This document shows positions 35,258 to 44,194 of a stretch of 64,000 bases of DNA, in pieces. A model generated the notes under the pieces. The model made no database searches and was not told the DNA's origin. It saw nothing but the letters and a program-made list of their open reading frames with translations. The stretch is from Mucilaginibacter frigoritolerans (lineage in GTDB: Bacteria > Bacteroidota > Bacteroidia > Sphingobacteriales > Sphingobacteriaceae): positions 172,222 through 236,221 of the forward strand of contig NZ_VLLI01000010.1 of assembly GCF_007830615.1 (NCBI RefSeq), written 5' to 3'. How positions within the stretch are numbered: position 1 is the first letter of the stretch; the number at the start of each line of letters is the position of its first letter. The position numbers were made by a program, and so were the translations under genes.

Positions 35258-35380
35258 TTATTTTTTTGCTTCGGCTACAGCTTCAGCAGGTTTATCTTTT
35301 TTATGATCATGCGGTCGTGTTTTTCCGTACGATCCCATTGCAATTTTGCCTTTTCGTGTTTTTTTATCGCCTTTTCCCAT
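35258..35380 (-). CDS. 30S ribosomal protein THX
   Basis: 40 residues, from ATG at 35380 to TAA at 35260-35258. The sequence MGKGDKKTRKGKI then MGSYGKTRPH is the ribosomal protein THX/bTHX signature: very basic, with the invariant G-K-G-D-x-K-T-x-K/R-G-K-I and G-S-Y-G-K-x-R-P. A short Lys/Ala/Glu tail (DKPAEAVAEAKK) follows. In Thermus THX lies in a cavity of the 30S head and stabilises it. It is short enough to be missed by length-filtered gene calls. It is transcribed by itself, divergent from mgtA, with a strong terminator. Confidence 0.93.
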   Translation of the reverse strand: MGKGDKKTRKGKIAMGSYGKTRPHDHKKDKPAEAVAEAKK

Positions 35381-35537
35381 GGTAGTTTAATTTATTATTG
35401 GTTAATAATATCAATAATACGAAAAAAGGTTTAAACTATTACTTTGTATGCATTAACATTTTTGAGGGTTTAAAAATCATTTGTAATAAAACATCATTTT
35501 ATGGGTTTATGCAATGGCATTGCATTGTTATTATCCT

Positions 35538-35545
35538 TACTTTTG
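35538..35545 (+). promoter_or_regulatory. Bacteroidota -7 box TACTTTTG upstream of mgtA leader
   Basis: TACTTTTG matches TAnnTTTG. The nearest TTG (35520-35522) is 15 bp upstream, a short spacer. Transcription from here would leave an mgtA leader of about 380 nt, much longer than for other genes in the window. Confidence 0.45.
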
Positions 35546-35568
35546 CGCCATCATTAAAAATTAAGAAA

Positions 35569-35619
35569 ATGGATACGGGTCCGAGTAGAACACACCAAAT
35601 GTTACTTACCTCCTGCTAA
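35569..35619 (+). CDS. Possible 16-residue leader peptide of mgtA
   Basis: A short ORF (MDTGPSRTHQMLLTSC) begins 23 bp after the -7 box. Its stop codon TAA (35617-35619) lies inside the 5' arm of the leader hairpin at 35616-35653, so a terminating ribosome would melt that hairpin. This is the geometry of ribosome-dependent attenuation, but the peptide has no known family. Confidence 0.3.
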   Translation: MDTGPSRTHQMLLTSC

Positions 35620-35653
35620 ACTCAGGGCCGCTCAATTACGCAGTCCTGTTTAG
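35616..35653 (+). promoter_or_regulatory. mgtA leader hairpin overlapping the leader-ORF stop
   Basis: CTAAAC (35616-35621) and AGG (35624-35626) pair with CCT-GTTTAG (35645-35653), leaving a two-base bulge and an 18-nt loop. A CTCAGGGC (35621-35628, preceded by A) is echoed as GTCAGGGC just after the stem, so alternative pairings are possible. No known riboswitch consensus, including the M-box, could be matched. Confidence 0.35.
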
Positions 35654-35932
35654 TCAGGGCAAACTATTATTGTCATGCGTAAAAGAGAAAAAAGGAATTT
35701 CAAATCCCTCAAAAAACAAACAACACCTATCATTAAACATTCTGGCCCGGCTACCTTTTCTGCCCGAAAAGTAATTAGCTTTTCCCTGGCCAATAGTTTT
35801 CTTGTTTCCGAAGGCATGCTGTTATGTTGTCATCATTTTGAATACGAAGGTTGCCTGGAATGTGGTTGAGTCATCTTTTATATTGACAATTAAATACTAT
35901 TCTATCAAATAAAATGACTACAGGCAAATATC
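35654..35932 (+). other. Remainder of the mgtA leader region
   Basis: 279 bp before the mgtA ATG. A 64-codon ORF at 35675-35869 (MRKREKRNFK ... CCHHFEYEGCLECG) has a basic start and a Cys/His-rich end. It has no recognisable family and is treated as unproven, although a second leader ORF remains possible. No Rho-independent terminator is seen in this stretch. Confidence 0.3.
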
Positions 35933-38635
35933 ATGAACGCACTAAAAAAAATATCAAAAACAAATACCGACCATTCAAAAACTGTATCCGGATTTGATGA
36001 GGCTGCTGTAGCCTTGCTCCGCAGAGTATCTAACGAAGACGCCCATTCCTTTTATAATACACTGGAATGTAGTGAAACGGGATTAAATAAGGCAAGCGTT
36101 GAAGAGAAAAAAAGAAAGTTCGGCTTAAACGAGATTGAACACGAAAAGGCGCCAGCATGGTTTGTGCAATTGTTTCAGGCTTTTTTAAACCCTTTTATAG
36201 CGGTTTTGATTGTACTGGCATCCGTTTCTTTTGTGATGGATGTGTTGATGGCTGCACCCGGTGAACAGGACTATAAAACAGTGATTGTGGTTAGCGTAAT
36301 GGTTATACTGAGCTCCTTGCTCCGCTTTTGGCAGGAATATACCAGCAACCGCGCAGCTGAAGAGCTGAAAAGTATGGTTAAAACTACCGCGACTGTACAA
36401 CGCCAGGAAAAAGGAAAATTTGAAATTAACATTATAGACCTTGTTCCGGGTGATATTGTATTTCTGAGTGCCGGTGATATGATACCTGCTGATTGCCGCA
36501 TCATACAATCAAAAGACTTGTTTGTGAGCCAGGCAATGCTTACCGGAGAGTCATTACCATTAGAAAAACGAGAGTTAAGCATTGCTGATGCTCACAAAAA
36601 ATCACCTTTAGAACTGGATAATATTTGTTTTATGGGCACCAATGTGGTTAGTGGCACTGCACATGCACTGGTGGTTACTACCGGCAACTTAACTTATTTC
36701 GGCACTATTGGTAAAGCCATCACGGGAAAACGCAACGAAACCAGTTTTGATAAAGGCGTAAATAAGGTAAGCTGGCTGCTTATCCGTTTTATGCTGGTAA
36801 TGGTTCCTTTAGTTTTCCTTATCAACGGACTAACAAAACATAATTGGTTTGATGCCTTAATGTTTGCCATTTCTGTTGCTGTGGGTTTAACCCCCGAAAT
36901 GTTACCCATGATTGTTACTGCTAACCTGGCTAAAGGTGCAAAAAACATGAGCAAGCGTAAGGTTATTGTTAAACGCTTGAATGCTATCCAAAATATCGGG
37001 GCAATGGATATTCTCTGTACAGACAAAACAGGCACCCTCACCATGGATAAGATTGTATTGGAAAGGCATTTAAATGTTTTTGGTGGTGAAGACGATGAGG
37101 TAATGAAATGGGCCTATTTGAATAGTTTCCATCAAACCGGGCTAAAGAACCTGCTGGATGTTGCCGTATTGGAACATGCAGAGATTCATAGCTGTGTAAA
37201 TGCAGATGAGCAATTTAAAAAGATTGATGAAATACCCTTTGATTTTCAAAGACGCAGAATGAGTGTGATCCTTGAAGAAAAGAATGGGAAACATTTATTG
37301 ATCTGTAAGGGTGCTGTAGAAGAAATGCTTGACCTATGTTCTCACGCCTTTGATCCGGGTGAAGATAAGCAGTTACATATTGAGAACGATAAGATTGTGT
37401 TGATGGATGACGCGATGCGTAAAATCATCTTAAATACCTCACGCAAACTAAATGAGGAGGGCTTACGCGTATTACTGGTAGCAATTAAGGAGTACGACGA
37501 ACGCCCGTTAACGTACTCTGTCGCTGATGAAACAGACATGGTACTGACCGGCTTTATAGGCTTTTTAGACCCTGCTAAACCATCCGCCAAGCCTGCTATA
37601 GAAGGTTTGCAGAAGTTAGGTGTTAGTATCAAAGTGCTTACTGGCGACAACGAAATAGTAACCAAAAAGATTTGCAGGGATGTGGGCATTCCGGTGCTCC
37701 ATGTTTTAACAGGCAAGGAGCTGGAACAGATGAGCGATGCCGAATTATCCATAAAACTGGATGAAACCAGTATACTGGCTAAACTAAGCCCTATACAGAA
37801 GGCCAGGATCATTAAACTGCTGCAGGCAAAAGGCCATACTGTTGGATTTATGGGAGATGGTATTAACGATGCTGCTGCCCTGCGTGATGCAGACGTGGGC
37901 ATTTCTGTTGATACCGCGGTGGATATTGCCAAAGAAAGTGCAGATATTATTTTGCTGGAAAAAGACCTTATGGTATTGCGCAAAGGCGTTATTTACGGCA
38001 GAAGAACATTTGGCAACATCATCAAATACATTAAGATGACGGCCAGCAGTAATTTCGGTAATATGTTCAGCATGTTGGGTGCCAGCGCATTGCTACCTTT
38101 TCTGCCGATGCTGCCCATACAAATTCTGATTAATAATTTATTATATGATATTTCGCAAACTTCCATACCCTGGGATAGTATGGATGCTGATTTTATTGAT
38201 CAACCTCAAAAATGGGATGCAAGGGGCATCAGCAAATTCATGTTATACATAGGGCCCATCAGCTCCATATTTGATTATGCTACCTTTGCGGTAATGTGGT
38301 TTGTATTTAAGGCCAACAGTCCGGCACATCAAAGCTTATTTCAAACTGGCTGGTTTGTTGAGAGCCTGCTCTCTCAAACATTAATTGTTCATATGATCCG
38401 TACCCGTAAAATACCGTTTATACAAAGCTGGGCAGCGGCACCTGTAGTGGCCCTAACCACGGCTATTATGGCTATAGCGTTGTTTATTCCATTTTCACCA
38501 CTTGCCACGGCATTTAAAATGGAACCGCTGCCAATAGCCTTTTTCCCATGGCTTATCGGTATACTATTCGCTTATTGCCTGCTAACCCAAGTAGTTAAAA
38601 CATGGTTCATCAAAAAATTCAACCTGTGGCTTTAA
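35933..38635 (+). CDS. mgtA: Magnesium-translocating P-type ATPase MgtA
   Basis: 900 residues, the normal size for P3B-type Mg2+ ATPases. The actuator domain has LTGESLP, the phosphorylation motif is DKTGTLTMD, and the nucleotide-domain KGAVEEML and hinge GDGINDAAALRDADVGIS are intact. Ten membrane helices are expected, with the distinctive TASSNFGNMFSMLGAS and NNLLYDISQ segments of MgtA/MgtB near the C-terminal membrane domain. It imports Mg2+ into the cytoplasm at low external Mg2+. The long leader with hairpin and short ORF suggests cis control. A perfect bidirectional terminator follows. Confidence 0.96.
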   Translation: MNALKKISKTNTDHSKTVSGFDEAAVALLRRVSNEDAHSFYNTLECSETGLNKASVEEKKRKFGLNEIEHEKAPAWFVQLFQAFLNPFIAVLIVLASVSFVMDVLMAAPGEQDYKTVIVVSVMVILSSLLRFWQEYTSNRAAEELKSMVKTTATVQRQEKGKFEINIIDLVPGDIVFLSAGDMIPADCRIIQSKDLFVSQAMLTGESLPLEKRELSIADAHKKSPLELDNICFMGTNVVSGTAHALVVTTGNLTYFGTIGKAITGKRNETSFDKGVNKVSWLLIRFMLVMVPLVFLINGLTKHNWFDALMFAISVAVGLTPEMLPMIVTANLAKGAKNMSKRKVIVKRLNAIQNIGAMDILCTDKTGTLTMDKIVLERHLNVFGGEDDEVMKWAYLNSFHQTGLKNLLDVAVLEHAEIHSCVNADEQFKKIDEIPFDFQRRRMSVILEEKNGKHLLICKGAVEEMLDLCSHAFDPGEDKQLHIENDKIVLMDDAMRKIILNTSRKLNEEGLRVLLVAIKEYDERPLTYSVADETDMVLTGFIGFLDPAKPSAKPAIEGLQKLGVSIKVLTGDNEIVTKKICRDVGIPVLHVLTGKELEQMSDAELSIKLDETSILAKLSPIQKARIIKLLQAKGHTVGFMGDGINDAAALRDADVGISVDTAVDIAKESADIILLEKDLMVLRKGVIYGRRTFGNIIKYIKMTASSNFGNMFSMLGASALLPFLPMLPIQILINNLLYDISQTSIPWDSMDADFIDQPQKWDARGISKFMLYIGPISSIFDYATFAVMWFVFKANSPAHQSLFQTGWFVESLLSQTLIVHMIRTRKIPFIQSWAAAPVVALTTAIMAIALFIPFSPLATAFKMEPLPIAFFPWLIGILFAYCLLTQVVKTWFIKKFNLWL

Positions 38636-38663
38636 GTAAGAAAAACTAACACCAAGTACATTA

Positions 38664-38708
38664 AATAATAAAAGCAGATTGATTAGTAACCAATCTGCTT
38701 TTATTATT
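38664..38708. terminator. Bidirectional terminator between mgtA and trxB
   Basis: An 18-bp perfect stem: AATAATAAAAGCAGATTG (38664-38681) with CAATCTGCTTTTATTATT (38691-38708), 9-nt loop. It serves both convergent genes. Confidence 0.92.
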
Positions 38709-38745
38709 TATACATTCAGGCTTTAAAACCTGTTATTCCTTTTAC

Positions 38746-39702
38746 TTACGCTGTAACGATGTGTTCTTTAGCGGCCAGGTAACGTTCTGCATCAATAGCT
38801 GCCATACAACCGGTACCTGCAGCAGTTACTGCCTGGCGGTAAATATGATCCTGCGCATCGCCGCAGCAAAATACGCCTTCTATGTTAGTAGTGGTTGATC
38901 CGGGAGTGGTTTTAATATAACCTGTTTCGTCCATGTGGATCCAGCCTCTAAAAATATCGGTATTCGGTTTATGACCTATCGCCACAAAGAAGCCGGTAAC
39001 ATCTAAAGTTTTGGTTTCGTTTGTTTTGTTGTTGATAACGGTTACACCGGTAACACTTTGGCCGTCGCCTACAATCTCTTTGGTTTCGCTATCGTATAAT
39101 ATCTCAATGTTAGCAGTATTTAATACCCTGCTAACCATAGCTTTTGATGCTCTGAATTCATCGCGGCGTACAATCATGTACACTTTACGGCAAAGTTTAG
39201 CCAAATAGGTTGCTTCTTCGGCTGCGGTATCACCTGCACCTACTATGGCTACATCCTGCCCCTTAAAGAAAAAGCCATCGCAAACGGCACATGCCGAAAC
39301 ACCAAATCCACTGTATTTTTGTTCTGAATCCAGACCTAACCATTTGGCAGATGCACCGGTAGAGATAATAACCGTATCGGCAAGAATGGTTTTGATATCA
39401 TCAACCACCACTTTATGCGGCAGGCTCGAAAAATCAACTGAACTTACATAGCCATAGCGGATATCAGTACCCAGGCGTTCGGCCTGTTTGCGGAAATCCT
39501 CCATCATTTCGGGGCCCATAATACCATTCGGATAACCGGGATAATTCTCTACCTCGGTAGTTTGTGTAAGCTGGCCACCGGCAAGCAAACCTGTATACAT
39601 AACCGGCTTTAAATCAGCACGTGAAGCATAAATAGCAGCCGTATATCCGGCAGGACCCGATCCAATGATCAGACATTTAACGTGTTCGTTCTCTTGAGAC
39701 AT
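38746..39702 (-). CDS. trxB: Thioredoxin-disulfide reductase
   Basis: 318 residues from the ATG at 39702; an in-frame ATG at 39756 would add 18 residues not seen in the family, whose N terminus corresponds to MSQENEHVKCLIIGSGPAG. FAD-binding GSGPAGYTAAIYASRA, redox CAVCDG (C-x-x-C), NADPH-binding GAGDTAAEEATYL and the C-terminal FAD motif GVFCCGDAQD are all present. It reduces thioredoxin with NADPH in the cytoplasm. Single gene ending at the shared terminator with mgtA. Confidence 0.96.
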   Translation of the reverse strand: MSQENEHVKCLIIGSGPAGYTAAIYASRADLKPVMYTGLLAGGQLTQTTEVENYPGYPNGIMGPEMMEDFRKQAERLGTDIRYGYVSSVDFSSLPHKVVVDDIKTILADTVIISTGASAKWLGLDSEQKYSGFGVSACAVCDGFFFKGQDVAIVGAGDTAAEEATYLAKLCRKVYMIVRRDEFRASKAMVSRVLNTANIEILYDSETKEIVGDGQSVTGVTVINNKTNETKTLDVTGFFVAIGHKPNTDIFRGWIHMDETGYIKTTPGSTTTNIEGVFCCGDAQDHIYRQAVTAAGTGCMAAIDAERYLAAKEHIVTA

Positions 39703-39790
39703 CAGTAATTTATATTTATCAGCAAATTTAGCAAAAGACAGCTTAGTATCGGTCAATAAGTGGTAAACTTATTGATAGTGGGCATATTAT

Positions 39791-40735
39791 TTATTTGTAT
39801 ATAAATTTCACATCAAAGTTTCTTATTCCCCGTTTTTCATTTCCAAATCCTGAAATTGAGGTACTATAAACAAAAGGAATAAGCTTTATAACAAAATGCT
39901 GTTCTATAGCAACATTATCATAAGTGGCAGGATGCCATCCTCCTGCGCTCACTACTGCAGTAATAAAAGCAGCATCTAAATCCGGCTTTATTCCTTTAAC
40001 AATTTTAGCGTCTACTATTTTCCCTGTTTTATCAACCGTAAAATCCAAAACAGGAACATCGTTACTTAACTGCTCTCTATATTTTTTTAATTTTTTCTCC
40101 ATATATTTCCAAAAGTCATCTGATGCTTGTGCATCACGCATATGAACGAAGGTGTTTATCAATACATTATTACTATATTCTTCTTCTCTGAGTAATACAT
40201 TATCTACGTTATTATAGACGTATTGCTTGCCAACAATGGTGTCGTTCAAAATTTCCCCTTCCATACGATGGCCTGCGTCGACACCGCGATAAACATATTT
40301 CTTGAATTTAATTCTAGGCCCTCCCTCAGTATACGTATATTCAGCAGTTTTTAAATTCCTAGCCTCATATTCAATAGTGGTTCCGGTTGGAGTACCGTTT
40401 TTGTAATAAGCTACTGTTTTAATATAGTTATTTGTATCGATCTGTCCTTCAAATTCAGTAGCTCCGGTACGGTCCTTTTTATAATAAACAAATTTTCCAT
40501 CTTGAATTTTAAGCGTAGAATCCATGTAAGTCCCATGCATCAAAATAGTGTCACTCATATCATATTGATTTACCAGATAGGAAGAATCACCACTTAGTTT
40601 TTCAATCAGGATATAGGAAATCGCCTTTTTTTTATTGACAGAAAAACTGCCATTTTTAGTTATATAAACTTTTTGTACTTGGGCAAAAACAGGTAACGTT
40701 AAAACTGTATAAAAAAGAATAAATATGTATTTCAT
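39791..40735 (-). CDS. Exported protein with MORN-like repeats and TonB C-terminal domain
   Basis: 314 residues with a signal peptide (MKYIFILFYTVLTLPVFAQ). The middle has repeats of the type G-x-Y/F-x-Y-Y-K-x-G (for example DGKFVYYKKDRTGATEFEGQ and VAYYKNGTPTGTTIEY) resembling bacterial MORN-like toxin/antitoxin-style repeats. The last 90 residues match the TonB C-terminal fold (VLDFTVDKTGKIVDAKIVKG, then LDAAFITAVVSAGGWHPATY). There is no membrane anchor other than the signal, so it is a periplasmic TonB-domain protein rather than a standard energy transducer. Partner unknown. Confidence 0.82.
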   Translation of the reverse strand: MKYIFILFYTVLTLPVFAQVQKVYITKNGSFSVNKKKAISYILIEKLSGDSSYLVNQYDMSDTILMHGTYMDSTLKIQDGKFVYYKKDRTGATEFEGQIDTNNYIKTVAYYKNGTPTGTTIEYEARNLKTAEYTYTEGGPRIKFKKYVYRGVDAGHRMEGEILNDTIVGKQYVYNNVDNVLLREEEYSNNVLINTFVHMRDAQASDDFWKYMEKKLKKYREQLSNDVPVLDFTVDKTGKIVDAKIVKGIKPDLDAAFITAVVSAGGWHPATYDNVAIEQHFVIKLIPFVYSTSISGFGNEKRGIRNFDVKFIYK

Positions 40736-40762
40736 TGTGATAATTTAGATCGCAAATCTAAT

Positions 40763-41944
40763 TTATTTCCCGGTATTAGCTTTTAGCACTCTTAAAAAGT
40801 TTCCCCCTAATATTTTATCAATATCATTTTCGGTATAGCCCAATTTTAAAAGCTCGGCAGTTATTTTGGGATAGTCAGTTACATCATCCATCTCCAATGG
40901 ATATGATGGGGCGCCGTCAAAGTCTGATCCGATACCTACATGGTCAACGCCAATCAATTTGGCAATGTAGTCGATGTGTTTAATCAGCAGGCTCAATGGC
41001 GGACGGATCAGATCTGTTTCAGATTTATAAATGGTACAGAGTCTGTCGGCAGCTAAATCTTCATCATTGTAGATTTTGGTTAAGGAGTCAAGCTCGGTTT
41101 TATGCACCGTTAAAAAGTGATCATATTTCTTAAAGAAGCTGCTATCTACAAATCCACTGAAAAAGTTCACAAACACTACTCCCCCATTTTTGGCCAGTGC
41201 TTTCAGCTGAGCGTCCTTTAAGTTGCGTCTGAAGGGATTGATGCTATAGGCACAGCTATGCGAAGCAATAACGGGTTTGTTGGTGGTAGCCAGCACATCA
41301 TAAAAAGTTTGCTCACCGGGGTGTGAGAGGTCAATCATTACCCCCAGATCATTCAGGTGATGTATTATTTGTTTGCCATAATCGGTAAGGCCAACATGTT
41401 TTAAACTATCGCGACGAGTGGTTTCATCTGTTGCTGAACTTGCCCATGAGGTACTGTTGTTCCAGGTGAGGGTTAGGTAACACATGCCGCGTTTATGCAG
41501 GCTGTCGATATAATCCATCCTATCCTCTATCATGTGGCCACCTTCAACGCCTATTAGCGCGGCCATTTTCTTTTCTTTTACCGCTTTCTCCAATTGTGCC
41601 GAATTACGCACCAGGGTGATCCTATCCGGGTAACGGGCAATAAGGGCATAAAGGGAATCTATTTCGCGGTTGGCAAATTTAAATGCGGTGCCTTTGCCAT
41701 ATTGCGGCCCGCACCAAATAGAAAAAACCTGTGCATCCAATCCCCCCTGTTTGGCACGTGCCAAATCGAGGTTACTTACATCCTTGGGCTGCAGCTTGCC
41801 AATATCAAAGCCTTGTATAATCTCATTTGATAATACATCGTTATGCGTATCAACCAAAATGGCCCGTTGGTGAATTTCTTCGGGTGTTTGGGCGATGGCT
41901 CTGGTTAATGATAGCAAGAGAATGGGGAGTAAGAGTTTTTTCAT
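40763..41944 (-). CDS. Exported membrane dipeptidase, family M19
   Basis: 393 residues, signal peptide MKKLLLPILLLSLTRAIAQ. Metal-binding and catalytic segments of the M19 renal dipeptidase family are intact: LVDTHNDVLS, IGVEGGHMIEDR (bridging Glu), MIDLSHPGEQ, VIASHSCAYSINPFRRN and VGIGSDFDGAPSYP. It is a binuclear zinc enzyme that hydrolyses dipeptides, including D-residue-containing ones, in the periplasm. It may recycle peptidoglycan or dietary peptides. The TonB-domain gene starts 27 bp downstream on the same strand. Confidence 0.94.
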   Translation of the reverse strand: MKKLLLPILLLSLTRAIAQTPEEIHQRAILVDTHNDVLSNEIIQGFDIGKLQPKDVSNLDLARAKQGGLDAQVFSIWCGPQYGKGTAFKFANREIDSLYALIARYPDRITLVRNSAQLEKAVKEKKMAALIGVEGGHMIEDRMDYIDSLHKRGMCYLTLTWNNSTSWASSATDETTRRDSLKHVGLTDYGKQIIHHLNDLGVMIDLSHPGEQTFYDVLATTNKPVIASHSCAYSINPFRRNLKDAQLKALAKNGGVVFVNFFSGFVDSSFFKKYDHFLTVHKTELDSLTKIYNDEDLAADRLCTIYKSETDLIRPPLSLLIKHIDYIAKLIGVDHVGIGSDFDGAPSYPLEMDDVTDYPKITAELLKLGYTENDIDKILGGNFLRVLKANTGK

Positions 41945-42024
41945 GGATGGAAGATAGGAAGAAAGGAATAGAAATGAAATATCCTTAAAAAAATTAAAAA
42001 ACGGCTATCCGAAACCGTCATTAC

Positions 42025-42459
42025 TTAAAACTTGAACGACTGATTTAAAAACGGATGTAAATATTGAATAATAGAACCTACTATAAAAACCCCGCCCAAT
42101 ATCATTATTATCGGACCTAATAGTTTGGCATTCCCATTATCAATAATAAATTTTTTATTATCGTTGGGGTCGTATATGATGTTAATACTTTCTCCTACTT
42201 TATAAGGACATGGCGAGCTACCTATGTCATAACGCTCCGTTACCCATTCATTTTCTTTTGTAGTAAACCTAATAATGGGATGGTAATATGCCATGTTGTC
42301 CGCAGTATCATAGCTACTTTCTATACTAAAGACTATACCTTCTGTTTTAATCCCTGTATTAATCAGATTTCTATATTCTGTAAGCTTATAATTGCCAAAA
42401 ACAATCATTGCAATGCCAATCAGAATAAAGATAAGAAGGTCTATATTTTCATTTGTCAT
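42025..42459 (-). CDS. DUF3592 domain-containing membrane protein
   Basis: 144 residues from ATG at 42459 (MTNENIDLLIFIL); an in-frame ATG at 42531 adds 24 residues of unlikely composition. An N-terminal helix (LLIFILIGIAMIVFGNY) is followed by the DUF3592 strand set: TEGIVFSIESSYDTADN, YYHPIIRFTTKENEWV, PCPYKVGESINIIYDPND, then a second helix (GPIIMILGGVFIVGSII). This is the standard layout for this family of unknown function. It lies 77 bp after the acyl-CoA carboxylase gene. Confidence 0.82.
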   Translation of the reverse strand: MTNENIDLLIFILIGIAMIVFGNYKLTEYRNLINTGIKTEGIVFSIESSYDTADNMAYYHPIIRFTTKENEWVTERYDIGSSPCPYKVGESINIIYDPNDNKKFIIDNGNAKLLGPIIMILGGVFIVGSIIQYLHPFLNQSFKF

Positions 42460-42536
42460 GATAAGATTTTGGAATAAATATAGATGAAAGTTCATCAACC
42501 CCCAAAATTGCACATGATTTTCGGAAGTCATCTAAC

Positions 42537-44165
42537 CTACGTCTGTATTATCCCCACATTAAAGGCTTTTTCAATGGGTGCGTGATTGGCGGCTTCTATA
42601 CCCATTGATATTACTTTACGGGTCTCCAGCGGATCAATAATACCATCAACCCAAAGCCTGGCCGAGGCATAGTATGGCGTAGTTTGGGCGTTATAGCGGT
42701 CGGTAGTTTGTTTTAATAGTTCGGCTTCTTTTGCGGCATCAACTTCTTCGCCTTTTGCTTTTAGTCCGGCGGCTTGGATCTGTACGAGGGTTTTAGCAGC
42801 CGATCCACCACCCATTACCGCTATTTTAGCTGAAGGCCAGGCATAAATCAACCTTGGGTCATATGCCTTGCCGCACATGGCGTAGTTACCTGCACCGTAT
42901 GAGTTGCCCACCACAATGGTAAACTTAGGCACTACAGAATTGGCAACGGCATTAACCATTTTAGCACCATCTTTAATAATGCCGCCATGCTCTGCACGGC
43001 TGCCTACCATAAAGCCGGTAACATCCTGCAAAAACACCAGCGGAATTTTCTTCTGGTTACAGTTCATAATAAAGCGGGTAGCCTTATCGGCCGAGTCGGA
43101 GTAAATGACGCCACCAAACTGCATCTCACCTTTTTTTGATTTAATTACTTTACGTTCGTTGGCAACAATGCCCACAGCCCAACCGTCAATACGGCCAAGG
43201 CCACAAATAATGGATTGCCCATACCCTGCTTTATATTCTTCAAATTCGGAGTTATCCAGTAAACGCAGCAAAACCTCCATCATGTCATAGGCTTTCTCGC
43301 GGTTATCCGGTAATATACCGTAAATATCTTTTTCGTCTAATTTAGGGGGCGATGCTTTTATTCTATCGAAGCCAGCTTTGGGGAAATCGCCGACCATGCT
43401 CATAATGTTCCGGATGGAATCGAGGCATGCCTGATCATTGGGATGTTTATAATCTGTAACGCCTGATATTTCGCATTGGGTAGTGGCACCACCCAGGGTT
43501 TCATTATCTACATCCTCGCCTATGGCCGATTTAACGAGATATGATCCCGCCAGGAAAACTGATCCCGTACCTTCTACAATCATGGCCTCATCGCTCATAA
43601 CAGGCAAATAAGCACCACCTGCCACGCACGAACCCATAATAGCTGCAATTTGAATAATGCCCATACTGCTCATGATGGCATTATTGCGGAAGATGCGTCC
43701 AAAATGTTCTTTATCGGGGAAAATTTCATCTTGCAAAGGCAAATAAACGCCTGCCGAATCAACCAGGTAAATAATAGGCAACCGGTTTTCCATGGCTATT
43801 TCCTGTGCCCTTAAGTTCTTTTTAGCCGTGATGGGGAACCACGCTCCTGCTTTAACGGTAGCATCATTAGCCACCACCACACATTGCCTTCCAGACACAT
43901 AGCCAATACCGCATATTACTCCACCCGATGGGCAACCGCCATGTTCAGCGTACATTTCATCGCCTGCAAAAGCGCCCACTTCCAGCCAGGGTTTGTCTTT
44001 ATCCAGCAGATAAGCAACACGCTCGCGGGCCAGCATTTTGCCTTTTTCTTTTTGTTTAGCAGCTGCTTTTTCGCCTCCACCAGTGTATATTTTTTTAAGC
44101 CTCGTTTTCAGCTCATAAACAAGCTGTTTATTAATGTCCTCGTTTTTATTAAACTCGATGTCCAT
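42537..44165 (-). CDS. Acyl-CoA carboxylase carboxyltransferase (beta) subunit
   Basis: 542 residues, the normal length for biotin-dependent carboxyltransferase beta subunits of the propionyl/methylcrotonyl-CoA type. The crotonase-like fold shows GGCPSGGVICGIGYVSGR, LPIIYLVDSAGVYLPLQDE, GIIQIAAIMGSCVAGGAYLP and GSVFLAGSYLVKSAIGED in the N half. LVFLQDVTGFMVGSRAEHGG and GNSYGAGNYAMCGKAYDPR follow in the C half. LPLQDEIFPDKEHFG is most like methylcrotonyl-CoA carboxylase, which acts in leucine breakdown. No alpha (biotin carboxylase) subunit lies in the window. The fused branched-chain 2-oxoacid E1 at 51607 would act earlier in the same pathway. Confidence 0.9.
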   Translation of the reverse strand: MDIEFNKNEDINKQLVYELKTRLKKIYTGGGEKAAAKQKEKGKMLARERVAYLLDKDKPWLEVGAFAGDEMYAEHGGCPSGGVICGIGYVSGRQCVVVANDATVKAGAWFPITAKKNLRAQEIAMENRLPIIYLVDSAGVYLPLQDEIFPDKEHFGRIFRNNAIMSSMGIIQIAAIMGSCVAGGAYLPVMSDEAMIVEGTGSVFLAGSYLVKSAIGEDVDNETLGGATTQCEISGVTDYKHPNDQACLDSIRNIMSMVGDFPKAGFDRIKASPPKLDEKDIYGILPDNREKAYDMMEVLLRLLDNSEFEEYKAGYGQSIICGLGRIDGWAVGIVANERKVIKSKKGEMQFGGVIYSDSADKATRFIMNCNQKKIPLVFLQDVTGFMVGSRAEHGGIIKDGAKMVNAVANSVVPKFTIVVGNSYGAGNYAMCGKAYDPRLIYAWPSAKIAVMGGGSAAKTLVQIQAAGLKAKGEEVDAAKEAELLKQTTDRYNAQTTPYYASARLWVDGIIDPLETRKVISMGIEAANHAPIEKAFNVGIIQT

Positions 44166-44194
44166 AGGCTTATTTTAAGCAGCTGTTTTAAATG

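Noticed and set aside
35153..35434. 93-codon plus-strand ORF
   Set aside because: It overlaps the well-supported ribosomal protein THX gene and its terminator on the minus strand.
35675..35869. 64-codon ORF in the mgtA leader
   Set aside because: Basic start and Cys/His-rich end are intriguing, but no family or ribosome signal supports it; kept only as part of the leader description.
37342..37983. 213-codon minus-strand ORF
   Set aside because: It is a Ser-rich shadow of mgtA in another frame.
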